Numbered from the stretch's first letter, positions 24,183 through 34,992 are shown. The stretch is DNA of 64,000 nt from Panaeolus papilionaceus (GCA_015501605.1 JADNRZ010000005.1:1860001-1924000), one strand, 5' to 3'. The notes: generated by a model from the sequence alone, not told the origin. A program made the numbers and translations.

Positions 24183-25382
24183 CAGCCTTGTAAGCTAGAT
24201 TCATACATGAACCACTGGGTTTAGGCAGTGGGCTCTCATGTGTCCAGACTGGGTTTTGGCAGTGGGGTCTTAGACAGTCAACCTGCAGGAGAAATGTAGA
24301 TAGTGGACCTTCAGAATAGATAAGAGTGAAGAGCATAGATAATGGTCCGGGTTCTTAGATTTCATGGGTAAATACATGTAAACAAACCTTCGGCCTAGAT
24401 TTAGCAGGGGAAACCATAATTATGCATTTCCGGGACACCACACCTGGATATCATGGGTGGTAGTGCTATAACATATTTCTATACATAGATATACACCTTC
24501 CTAGATAGTTTCCCCCCCGGAAATATGAGGGGAATGGGTGGATGCAGGAGGATGCATCTGGATGTAGTTTGATTTAATTAAATGAGCCCCTATTTGCACA
24601 TCAAATCTTCGTCCTAATCAGGGATATTAGGATGATGTCATTGATTCCATTAAATCTAATAATAGCTCCTTAATTAGTCTTCGCTTTTTTAGGCAATTGA
24701 CATCACTGATCTGCTTTCAGGTACAAATGACATCACACTAATTAATATTCCTCCCACACCATTATTGCAGCATTTATTCCACCGCTTTTGGGGCACTTTT
24801 ATATGGATATATATATATCACTAGAAAGCTACAGTTACCTAGTATTTGAATCTGATTTTTACTTATTTAATTCCCTCCAGTAGATTACCCAAAACAGCTC
24901 CGCTTTTTTGATAATCAATAGCCCCTATTTATTAATAGCATTATTACTGCTGCACTTTCCACCGCTTTTTTGGCACTTTTTTGGCACACCATATATACCA
25001 TTGGAAAGCTATAAGTGTCTAGTTTAAGGATCTGTTCTTATCTCATCACTATCCTCACTGGGGACTGCACCATTCAATTTCGCTTTTTTGGTAATTAAAT
25101 GAGCCCCTATCTTTAATTACATTTCTTTGTGCACCATTTGTATTTATTCCCTTTATTATTTTAATTGATATATATATACCACTGGAAAGCTACAATTGTC
25201 TACTTTCAGAATCTGAAAACAGAATGGAAATGTTGTGCTTGTGGATGGAGCAATTGCATTTCGCATTTTGGGTACTAGAGCGTGGGAACACACCCTGATC
25301 TTGCTTCTCCTCCTCCTCCCTCCGCTTTTTTGGCTTCATTCCTCCACTCCCCCTGCAGCTATCAACCTGAAACTTTGCACAC
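24183..25382 (+). repeat. Foldback element 2, left arm
   Basis: The inner 560 bp is built of modules about 180 bp long: RGAAAGCT occurs at about 24823, 25003 and 25183, each preceded by an ACCGCTTTT or A/T run and an ATATATA stretch, and followed by GTCTA or CCTAG. Confidence 0.85.
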
Positions 25383-26568
25383 CCATTCACAAACATTATT
25401 CAATGGATCTCACCAGCCCAATAGTGAAAATACACACCATCTTGCATTACATCAGCATATTAATATATATTCACTTAAATTGCTAAAAAAGCGCACCAAA
25501 ATGTAATGCTTCTGTATGATGTATGCCAGTAAGTGATATTGCTATATCAATATTGGATACTGGGGTTCTGAAATCCAATGGAAATGCATTATATATCCCT
25601 ATATTTGCATGCAGAATTAGCAAAATGGACATTTCTGTTAGTCTGGACTCCAATGGCTTTTTCCATTTGTATGTCACTCTATATATACATCTCTAGCATT
25701 GTCTAAGCGTTCATATACACCATATGTAACGTTCTACACAGCCCACCACCTCATATATTGAGCCACATTGTAATATTAGCCATACACAAATGCAGACGTT
25801 AAAATACACTATTCTGCACTTTGCTATATCATAGAAGTCCTATTTATACTTCATATATGGTAGGAAATGAACATATTAACTCTAATTACACGATGCAAAA
25901 AAACCCAAGTGATTTGGACAAGTGTAGCCATCTGTAGGTTCAAAATGGGGTGCAACCACCATAGTTGATGCTTGGTGTTTTAAGAATACACAAGATCACC
26001 ACTACATCAAACTCCTTCTGACCGCTTTTTTGAGGCTCTACCCTTCCACAATCATCCAAATCACTCCAAATCTTTCGTGAATGTTACATATCATGTCTCT
26101 TCATCCATCTGTAGGTACTGATTAAATTATTGTGTTTCTGATCCTCTGTCATGAGCTTATCAGTGGAAATTTGAACAATTTTGAGACCTGCTCAGAATCC
26201 TTTTGGGGCAGGCTACTTTTGAAGGCACAATTGAAGCGTCCTCATAACAGTTTGGAGCATGTTGAAGCGTTCAATATTCATGAAGATATTCACCAATTAC
26301 TATTCTGCATTCCCTGAGGTAGCATTTAGTGTTTTCTATTCTGTTGCTTGAACTTTTTAAGCGGTTGAGTGTCAGGTTCAATACCTTTACATGTTATGAG
26401 TAATATTAAGTAGTTTTTGCAGCAGTAGAGGAGCCAAAAAAATGTATTATGAGGGACATATGGTGCAAATATGGTATTTTGATATGTAATTGGTGAATAG
26501 AATGAGTGGAACCTCTTCAATTTGTATATAAGCGGAGGTATGGCTAAATGTATGGTATATGAAGAGGT

Positions 26569-27766
26569 GTGCCAAATTTTAGGTTGATAGCTGCAGGGGG
26601 AGTGGAGGAATGAAGCCAAAAAAGCGGAGGGAGGAGGAGGAGAAGCAAGATCAGGGTGTGTTCCCACGCTCTAGTACCCAAAATGCGAAATGCAATTGCT
26701 CCATCCACAAGCACAACATTTCCATTCTGTTTTCAGATTCTGAAAGTAGACAATTGTAGCTTTCCAGTGGTATATATATATCAATTAAAATAATAAAGGG
26801 AATAAATACAAATGGTGCACAAAGAAATGTAATTAAAGATAGGGGCTCATTTAATTACCAAAAAAGCGAAATTGAATGGTGCAGTCCCCAGTGAGGATAG
26901 TGATGAGATAAGAACAGATCCTTAAACTAGACACTTATAGCTTTCCAATGGTATATATGGTGTGCCAAAAAAGTGCCAAAAAAGCGGTGGAAAGTGCAGC
27001 AGTAATAATGCTATTAATAAATAGGGGCTATTGATTATCAAAAAAGCGGAGCTGTTTTGGGTAATCTACTGGAGGGAATTAAATAAGTAAAAATCAGATT
27101 CAAATACTAGGTAACTGTAGCTTTCTAGTGATATATATATATCCATATAAAAGTGCCCCAAAAGCGGTGGAATAAATGCTGCAATAATGGTGTGGGAGGA
27201 ATATTAATTAGTGTGATGTCATTTGTACCTGAAAGCAGATCAGTGATGTCAATTGCCTAAAAAAGCGAAGACTAATTAAGGAGCTATTATTAGATTTAAT
27301 GGAATCAATGACATCATCCTAATATCCCTGATTAGGACGAAGATTTGATGTGCAAATAGGGGCTCATTTAATTAAATCAAACTACATCCAGATGCATCCT
27401 CCTGCATCCACCCATTCCCCTCATATTTCCGGGGGGGAAACTATCTAGGAAGGTGTATATCTATGTATAGAAATATGTTATAGCACTACCACCCATGATA
27501 TCCAGGTGTGGTGTCCCGGAAATGCATAATTATGGTTTCCCCTGCTAAATCTAGGCCGAAGGTTTGTTTACATGTATTTACCCATGAAATCTAAGAACCC
27601 GGACCATTATCTATGCTCTTCACTCTTATCTATTCTGAAGGTCCACTATCTACATTTCTCCTGCAGGTTGACTGTCTAAGACCCCACTGCCAAAACCCAG
27701 TCTGGACACATGAGAGCCCACTGCCTAAACCCAGTGGTTCATGTATGAAGGTGGCTCATAGAGGTG
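26569..27766 (-). repeat. Foldback element 2, right arm
   Basis: Inverted, near-identical partner of 24183-25382. Confidence 0.9.
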
Positions 27767-29028
27767 CTTGAATGCCTTGCTCATACTGACGTTCTACAGA
27801 TAATTGGGCTCAGGGCCAGTACATCTAACACTGCAGGGACAGTGCTAAACCTGTTTCTTGATTCAATTTGGGAACATGGTATTCCCTCTCGAATTCGTGG
27901 AGATTGAGGAGGGGAGAACTGCGATGTTTCAATTGCGATGATCAAATTTCGGGGACGACATCGTGGCAGTTTCCTATGGGGGCCCAGTGTTCATAACACC
28001 CCAATTGAGCGCTTATGGGTCGAGCTAGGGTGTCGGTTCTGTCGCGCATGGAGAGTTTTCTTCATTCGGTTGGGCCGTCTTCACCATCTCGATAAGGAAA
28101 ACCCGGTTCACTGTTGGCTGCTTGATTACTTGTTTCTTGACATGATCAATGAAGACTGCCGACTATTCCTGGAGGAATGGAATGCGCACCCAATGCGTAA
28201 TAGACGCAATAAATGTCTGAATGTAAGTAATTCATTTACATTTTAACCTTAATGTGTCAGACTAAACTTATTAATATAGGATCTTGAGGTCGAAGGCATG
28301 ATCAAATATGGTGTTTACGACAATGCATCAGGGACATTCACATTTGGAGATGAGTGCGAAGGCTTCTCAGAGGAAGAAATGCTTCGCTATTATCAGTATC
28401 CAAAAGAGAGCGCAGGGAGTGGCGATGAGCTGGATTCCGACAAGGAGGACAAGGAGGACGTGGAGGACGTGGAGGACGACACATGGTCGGACTCGGACAG
28501 TGATCAAGAAGACGAACCTGAAGATGTTGACGCTACAGGTAACACATTTCGGGATAGCGATGACGAAGAAGAGCACGATGTCGATCCTGCTGAGGACGTT
28601 GACCCTAACATTCACCATGAGGCAGTTGATGTCCCAGGAGGTAATTGTCCTTTGAACGAGGCAACACTGGCTGCCTTTAAGACGTGTATCGAGAGGGTTT
28701 ATCAAGATGGAGAAATTCCATGTGGTTACGGAGTTCATCCTGATGAATGGGAGGATGGGTATTATTCGGAAACGGAAGGCCTAGCAATCGGAGTATCCAA
28801 GAAAATGAAAACAGTGCAGCTGCCCAACCGTATATGGCTCCCTAGGGCGCAACTATGGGTGCAGGCATTGTGTTTATTACAAACTGCAGAAATAATATCA
28901 TAATCCTAGCTAGCCTCTTGTATATATACCCTCTCGATACGCCTTGCTCTGGCTTCCTTAGCACCTTCCCCTCCTCCCCGAAGTGCTCATCCGCTCATTC
29001 CTATTCTCGATATCTATCTATTTCCACC

Positions 29029-30565
29029 ATGGCAGATCGCCGCAAGTGCAAAGTCTCCGACAACCCTTCTCTTGAGATTATTCCTCCTCCTTCCACACAG
29101 CCGCCCACAAAGAAATCGCGACCAAATGTATCTACTGCCCCGCCCAATTTCCCTTCTTCTCTCCGTCCTGTGTTTGCCCCAGCTTCCCATACCAGCTCTG
29201 CCTTGAGCTCCAGACCCAACTCAGCCTTCTCCTCTCAACCAGCCAAATCCAGAAAGAGTTCGAATGCCACTACTACTGCCATCGCAACCGCCTCCACCAA
29301 AGCAAAGGGTAAAGCCAAAGCCAAACCCCAAGTTGATAGCGACCAGGATGACAATAGCAGCAACAGCAACGACAAACACGACGACAGTCTTGCCCACTTT
29401 GCGAAGAACGCCGCCGATTTCAAGGTCTATCTCGCGTCGCAGATCAACAGCAACCATGGTGCTGCACGTCAGGAGACTAATGACCAAGGTGGAAAAGGTC
29501 CCTCTGCACGAGCTCGTGCTAAGCCTACCTCTGCTTCTGCCAAAGGTGAAGACAACTCTGAGGCTGACCAATTACGGCCTTTGAAGCCATCAGAATGGTG
29601 GGTACCCGTTGTCATGATCTTGCCAAATGGTGTCGTCCGGGTATGTTTTCATTTATCCTCCATTTGCACATTGCGTTCTCATATGTATGGGTTCCTAGGT
29701 TCCTCGCGATCAGAGAAACAAGTATGAGTCACGATTCGACATTCGCGGCCATGCATTTTGGAGAAAAGATCTTGCTTATCTTACTTGCGAAGGCTTCACT
29801 ATCCATGACCCAAATGGCTTTGTATTCGACGATAAGTGGTTGGAGGAACAGGTTTTCGAGGAGATACGCTCCATTCTTCCTGATGCAGCTCAGCAGCTTA
29901 TCAACAACCATCACCCTGCAAAGGACGGACCTCGTTCGTGGCTCCCCTGTATGAAAGAGTCATACAATGGTAAATTCATTGTGGACCGGGCTTCTGGCCC
30001 CTTTACTGGTGCTGTAATGAGGAATATCTCGCTCCATGGCAATCAGCGCGGCGGTAAGAATAGTGGTGTTATCATTGGCAAGTCTTTTTATTTCTTTCAA
30101 TTCTATTACTAATATAATCCTATAGTTTCAACTACGCAAATCCTTCTTTCTGGTGATTCAGAGGTCTCTGAAAATGACGCTGCTGTTGGAGGCCCTTCAA
30201 CCCCGTCTGCAAAGCCAGCAAAGTCTGGATCGCATTCGACTCAACCATCTAAGCCAGCGGCATCCTCTGATCGTGTACTTCGATCAACGCAACTGAAGAA
30301 CACCGAAATCATCACTGGTAATTGTGCCTTTTTTATTTGCCTGCTTTTCTCGCCACTCACTAACTTGTTCACAGTTAGCGACTACTCTTTGGAAGCTGAT
30401 TCTGATGACACTTTCGATTGGCATACCGAGCCAGCCTTTAGTTGTGCTGGAAGTCCTCAAGATGACCTTGATCGTTCTTTCTCAGGAATCCATCTTGACA
30501 TCTCTTCACCACACAACTGTCATCCAGAGCTTCCTGCTGAAGCTGTCTATTGTTTATCCCCGTAA
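29029..30565 (+). CDS. Companion protein (second ORF) of the integrase-type element, intact copy
   Basis: Exons 29029-29640, 29699-30077, 30126-30317 and 30375-30565 give 457 aa with no break; the second intron appears to use a GC-AG pair. Residues 1-200 are disordered and rich in Ser, Pro and Lys (KSRKSSNATTT, KAKGKAKAKP) with acidic runs. A conserved core follows (VPRDQRNKYESRFDIRGH ... FVFDDKWLEEQVFEEI ... SWLPCMKESYNGKF). The end is acidic, with PELPAEAVYC shared with element 1. No family is recognised. It sits 125 bp after the integrase-like gene in both elements. Possible roles are a DNA-binding accessory factor or a chromatin contact; there is no direct evidence for either. Confidence 0.75.
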
Positions 30566-31435
30566 GTGGATTTCAGGCTTATCGCTCACATTTGATTGCT
30601 TTGGGATCACCGATCTCCGTAGTTTGTCCTTTTCACCTAATCTACATACAACCACCCCTCTTTGGCATGGTATTAATCACTTTCCATCCCCTCTATCTTC
30701 TTTGCTATACATCTTTCATTCCTCCGATGTAGATACGAGCATCAACTCATAGATCCTGATCTCGCTCCCCTTCTATCTTCATTACCCACCTTTCATTCCC
30801 CCGATATATATACACACTTCAACTTTCACCAATCCCTATCTCTCTCTGTCTCACTCCCTATCTTCACCTGTCTCCACTGTGCCTTGTCTCTCTCCCCGCT
30901 CCTTGTCTCTCTCTCCCTCCCCTTACCTTATCTCCCGCCCCTTTTTCCTTATCTTCTGCCCCTTTCCTTATCCCTCTTATTTCTCCCACGCCGGTCTTTA
31001 TCTTACCCCATCCATTCCCTCACGAATCTTATCTCTACCCTTTCTTTAATATGTCGCTTCTCCTCCTCCTCACCTATTCTCTTGATCTCTATTACTAGGT
31101 ATACCTTCATTAAGTCTTACAGTACAGTAGATTTTTTTCTGGTACTTGATTGGAAATAGATGATCAATTTCGTTGTAACTAGTTCCCATTCATGGGAATG
31201 AGCTGATGTGACCAGGGTCCTGGATCCGAATAAGAAGATAACTAGATAACTAGTGTCTGATAACGTCCAGATAGTATACTTCATGCCGTGAAAGCCGATT
31301 CACTATTTTGAAAGTCCGACAGCATGTCAAACAAGGGTTTTTTTCGAGCAAAGTATGCCAACTTACTGAGTTATACAGGTGTAAAACAGTGGTTTGATAT
31401 AATACAACTCTGTTTATGAAGTGCTCAACCTCTCT
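30566..31435. other. Non-coding C/T-rich stretch downstream of the companion gene
   Basis: Plus strand rich in CTCTC, CCTTATC and TCTCC runs from 30590 to about 31080. No credible gene. The equivalent interval of element 1 is 4217-4900. Confidence 0.6.
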
Positions 31436-31550
31436 GTAAGCGCTCGAAGAGTGTTTTGAAAACTCAAGAAAGCGCCCGAAGAGTGTTTGCAAAACACACC
31501 AAGCGCCCGAGGAGTGTTTAAAAGAGCTGTCAAGCGCTTGAAGAGTGTTA
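31436..31550 (-). repeat. Right subterminal array of element 2
   Basis: Four copies of AAGCGCYYGARGAGTG, the inverse complement of the left array motif, with the spacer TTTGCAAAACACACC also shared. Fewer copies than the left side (about eight). Confidence 0.85.
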
Positions 31551-31663
31551 AAAATATCAGTTAGTGCCCATAAGGAGTTTGTAAAGTAATATATTTTGAG
31601 TTTTTGTAACTACGGTACATGAAGAGTTTGTTTAAAATAATAAAAGTGCATCCGGTGCACCAT
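31490..31663 (-). repeat. Right terminal inverted repeat of element 2
   Basis: Inverse of 13014-13190. Ends in GTGCATCCGGTGCACCAT at 31663 and is followed directly by ATACCGAT. Confidence 0.9.
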
Positions 31664-31671
31664 ATACCGAT
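31664..31671. other. Target-site duplication of element 2, right copy
   Basis: ATACCGAT directly follows the last base of element 2. Confidence 0.9.
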
Positions 31672-32429
31672 ACGTTTCCTGCGCCCATTTTCAATCCAGT
31701 GGTAATCATCCTGTGGAAGAGAAGATAAATAGGCAGTCAATTTTTCCCTGGTGGGCGCGATCTCAGAATTCAGCGTTGCCACATCTTGGTTAGGCATGAC
31801 CTTGACGGACGTCATAATCTCTATAATCATCCTCGATATCTCGACCTGTGCATCGCTGGGTGCTTGACAACCCCGATTTAGCTGTTTTTGGGCTGGTTGA
31901 TTTGCTGTGTCATAGCCTGGATTAAAATGCGGTTCGCCGGGCATGTGACTGTGAGATCGGGTGGTGGCAGGTGAAGCGCCGGTCGACACAGCCTGGATTG
32001 GAACCTGTTGGTGCATTGGGAATTGTGGGACAGGGAAGTTGTAAGTTGGAGGAACTGTTACGTGGTATGCACTACCAAGGATGTCGGCAAAAGTGGGAGC
32101 GTTCCAATACATGTTATCGGGGACAAAGGTGTTCGAACCATTCACATGCATTGGTGCATTCCAAACGAGATTTCCGAGCAAGGGATTGGTGATAGACAGG
32201 GGTAAAAATGTACCCCAAGTCAAGTTATTTGCTGTAACGTTGGCATCTTAAAGTCCATAAGTAAACTCAGACACAGGTAGGGTGAAGCACACTTGCCATC
32301 AGGATTCTGTACAAGCGCGTTACCGTATCCCGGATAAGAGTGCTGCATGAAGGCAATCTCCTTGTGCTGGTTGTAAGCACTGTCTCGCCTGTTTGAATTT
32401 CGGAAGGAGATGTTATCGGTAGTCGTCAA
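31664..32429 (-). pseudogene. Zinc-finger family gene B, 5' part, cut by element 2
   Basis: Minus-strand exons are 32429-32297 and 32246-31664, joined by a probable GC-AG intron (GCAAGTGTGC ... TTTAAG). The protein reads FRNSNRRDSAYNQHKEIAF ... YNFPVPQFPMHQ ... EPHFNPGY ... VMPNQDVATLNSEI ... LPQDDYHWIENGRRKRIG, then meets element 2. VMPNQD matches VLPNQD of gene C. The restored frame continues GRRKRIGMPSARKHS into the 3' part at 13005. No ATG is visible at the expected start (the codon is TTG at 32429), so the true start is uncertain or lost. The shared target octamer occupies 31664-31671. Confidence 0.75.
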
Positions 32430-34646
32430 ATACGGGACTGGGTGTCAGTAATAACTGGCAATACTTTTTTCCCCGCACCTTAAATAGTAAAAACTCGTTC
32501 ATACCGTAATAGACGGTTGGATATGTATCATGCAGTGACTGCATTGGCCCTATTTCACGGAACCCATTATTTCTCTATAGGATGGGGACTCTCACACTCA
32601 CGCGCAGTCGAGAGCCGCCGCAGAGATCATCACTATTCTAGATGTTTTTACGACATGTTCCAAATGATATTCTCGGTAACTAAGGGCATGTTTGGGATCC
32701 AAATTCCCCGTTTGCATGCGTATTCACGGTGCAATCAAACTGATTACAAGCATGAAATTTGCTGATTGACTACAAGTGGAACTTGGTATGAGATTGATAC
32801 ATGTTGTCGCTCAAATATCACCATCTGTTTATCCCATAGGAAGCAGGGTGAAAGGAGAAATATTAGAGAATCAATTTGAAATGAGTTATCATTACTCCTC
32901 GAGACTCCACTCAGGTTCGATGGATACCTGGATTACCTGTCACTGTCGTAGGCTGTCAATGGGAAGGGAATGAGACACGTGTCGTTTCTGTTTATTCTTC
33001 TCCAGACCGTCGCTGCGCGTGGCATGCACCGAGGCCTTTCATCCTTTAAAGCATAAGTTTTGATGTTGGTTTCAGCGCTCTGAATACAACATAGACTAAT
33101 GTACATAGGACGATGAACTCAAGCTCTTCACAAGAGAATGAACACATGGAAAATGCGAAAGGTAGATATCACATGGCAGAAGATGCCTGAAAACCTTGGT
33201 AACTGTTCGGAACCGAAGTCTTTAAAGGCCGGAAACATTTGGCATGAGCTTGAAGGATGTCATAAATTCGCCGATCGTCCTCAGTGCCTCAATTTAAATC
33301 TAGACTCAGACATTCCCTAGACTCTATTGGGCGGTCAACAAACTGCATCTGCACATAAGCTCATTATTGCGCGTGTTCACTTACTATCGACTCTGTTCAT
33401 TCATAGTATGTCATTTTTATCCACTGTATCAAACTCTCACTTCTAACGTATACAATGCCGATTCACCACAGCTTATTAATGCTCTTGTTGTATTGTGGGC
33501 CGTGGCTGACACCATTCAGCTACCATCGAGGAAGGCGGGGTCTATCGACTATGATGAGAGATTTTTGTACCTACCATGGCACAGATATCCGAATATTGTG
33601 TCATGTCTTCTTTAGTTTTCCCAGAACATGGGTGGCCCTAACTTGAATGTGCACTCAATTTCGGTTCAGGGCTGCGTACCGTACGGAGAAGATCTGATTC
33701 TATGCAAGCACAGATCTATCTTCTTTGTCGCACGTGCGGGACCACTTGACACCTCCAGTGCCATCTCCTACTACTTCATTCTGTACAACCACGCCGCTCG
33801 GTTTCCATATTTATTTTTCCCACCCTCTGCTTCCCCCCTTTTTCGGTTCTTGCCATTGTTTCTTTGTGTCGTCTCGTCGTTGTGGACTCGTTGTATACAG
33901 GTAGGGAGAGCTGCGGATGGGGACACATCCGTCCTCATCCTCGGCTCTCACGTTGGGTCGGGAAACCGGTCTCACAACCGTTTCCCGATCCCACTCCCCA
34001 ACTCCTCCTACCAACATACTCCTGGTCTCGCAACGAATTCAAAGGACGCAAGATGGCTTATTTCGATGTCTTTCTTCTTGGGCTAAGGCTGATTGGCTCT
34101 GAGATTCTGGGCTCATTCGAGCTAGCTTCGCATACGGAGGCCCTTTCTTACCTCCTGATGTCATTGGATGGCAGCCTCTTCATTCATGGATGAGATGAAG
34201 CTTTGCAGGGATTTCAGTGCTTATTTTGTGACGAGCTAGTAGAGTCGGACACACCGACCAAAAGTTGATCAAGAACGACAAATGCAGGAAATGCCTGATC
34301 TTTTGCCAATGGGCAGCGACAATATAAAAATGGGTTGTAGCGGCGGCGGGGGGTATCAATGCGTGTCGCTGTCGTACTCGTTCAGTATGGGCGCCGCATC
34401 ATAACCTCAACAGCTTGGCCTTGGCACAATCCCCTTCTGTTTTCGGACAAACCCTCCCAGTCAGTACTACAGATGTAATTATATAATGAACGAATAAGCT
34501 AGTAAAATATTGAGCTGACAAGGGCATAAGGTTTTGAAGCGACCATTTCCAGAATGTGAAGCTATTACATATTATCTGTGTGGTACATTAAAATACTATA
34601 ATCAACCCGTCAAGACATCTTTTGACGATCCTACATGGTCTGCTGA
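32430..34646. other. No gene recognised between zinc-finger genes B and C
   Basis: Short unsupported open frames only. A plus-strand frame at 33628-34193 is not conserved in any way I can see. Confidence 0.45.
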
Positions 34647-34992
34647 TTAGCTATTTCCGTTTACATTGCGGCATCTGTGGCGACTTGGTAACTTGGTGGT
34701 AACAGACGAGAAATCGCAGTGGTCACAAAATGAGAGACGAATGTTGAGATGGGCACGAATGTGGTCTGGCGGGGGATTGTCAGGTTCAGCCATCGAAAAA
34801 AAATTGATGAGAGTAAACAAAACTCACTCGCGAAATTGTTCCTAGCCGTGATAGTTTCATGGCACCATAAACAGAAATAGAGGACCTTTTTCCCAACATG
34901 TGTCCGTCGAGTGGTCGAGTGGTTCCTTGCTGATGCCGCCCTGACTGACCGGCGCTTACCCTCAATGCAGAGATAAACGTCCTGCGGGACAT
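34647..34992 (-). pseudogene. Zinc-finger family gene C, 3' part (C2H2 finger), cut by element 3
   Basis: Minus-strand exons are 34992-34828 and 34765-34647. The protein reads PQDVYLCIEGKRRSVR ... CLWCHETITARNNFAN then HIRAH, a C-x2-C-x12-H-x3-H finger split by a phase-1 intron exactly as in gene B. A second unit, CDHC ... HRC, follows, then the stop. The 5' part is at 48204-48816. Removing 34993-48203 and one AT joins FSLH to VPQDVYL in frame, giving a 284-aa protein (103+470+163+119 coding bases). Confidence 0.82.

Larger units (their letters stand above)
24183..27766. mobile_element. Foldback element 2, in an intron of the integrase-like gene
   Basis: A 3584-bp palindromic element: arms 24183-25382 and 26569-27766, loop 1186 bp (25383-26568). 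The ends read inward CAGCCTTGTAAGCTAG and CACCTCTATGAGCCAC, then share TTCATACATGAACC. The 7-bp duplication CTTGAAT is at 24176-24182 and 27767-27773. Loop sequence and length (1186 against 1187 bp) match foldback element 1 in the same orientation, so they are one family. The host intron keeps its GTATGA donor (24163) and CTACAG acceptor (27799). Confidence 0.9.
23298..28903 (+). pseudogene. Integrase-like (DDE) transposase, decayed copy in element 2
   Basis: Exons: 23298 to about 23594, about 23636-24162, 27800-28222 and 28280-28903; the third intron contains foldback element 2. Motifs: VIIAAGQIY (N-terminus), GRPGRPAKRI then ISQIAQLFGIHRNHL (HTH-like), ALWHIDGHHKLIKWG (first Asp), RGD-stop-GGEN (second Asp region) and SVHNTPIERLWVE (Glu). 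An acidic tail with DVDPNIHHEAVDVP and WLPRAQLWVQAL follows. Two lesions: a one-base frame shift near 24055 (SREV to YHVSRL) and a TGA at about 27908 within RGD-GGEN, where element 1 has CGG. As written the protein is dead. The C-terminal half is otherwise open, so decay is recent or the lesions are few. Confidence 0.85.
13014..31663 (+). mobile_element. Element 2: 18.65-kb integrase-type DNA transposon with cargo
   Basis: Both ends read inward as ATGGTGCRCYGGATGCAC followed by about 150 more nearly identical bases, then by inverted arrays of a CTCTTCGGGCGCTT motif. A perfect 8-bp duplication (ATACCGAT) flanks it. Contents in order: Spt5-like gene (+), BTB gene (-), BTB-like gene (-), integrase-like gene (+), companion gene (+). 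Two foldback elements are nested inside. Without them the element would be about 11.1 kb. The integrase-like gene is dead, while the companion and both BTB genes are open. The structure fits cut-and-paste movement by a DDE enzyme. The superfamily is not assigned; an 8-bp duplication alone (seen in hAT and some others) is not diagnostic. Confidence 0.88.

Noticed and set aside
24183..27766. CRISPR-like or segmental inverted duplication explanation for the palindromes
   Set aside because: Defined ends with 7-bp target duplications and a shared loop identify them as inserted foldback elements; there is no regular short-repeat and spacer structure.
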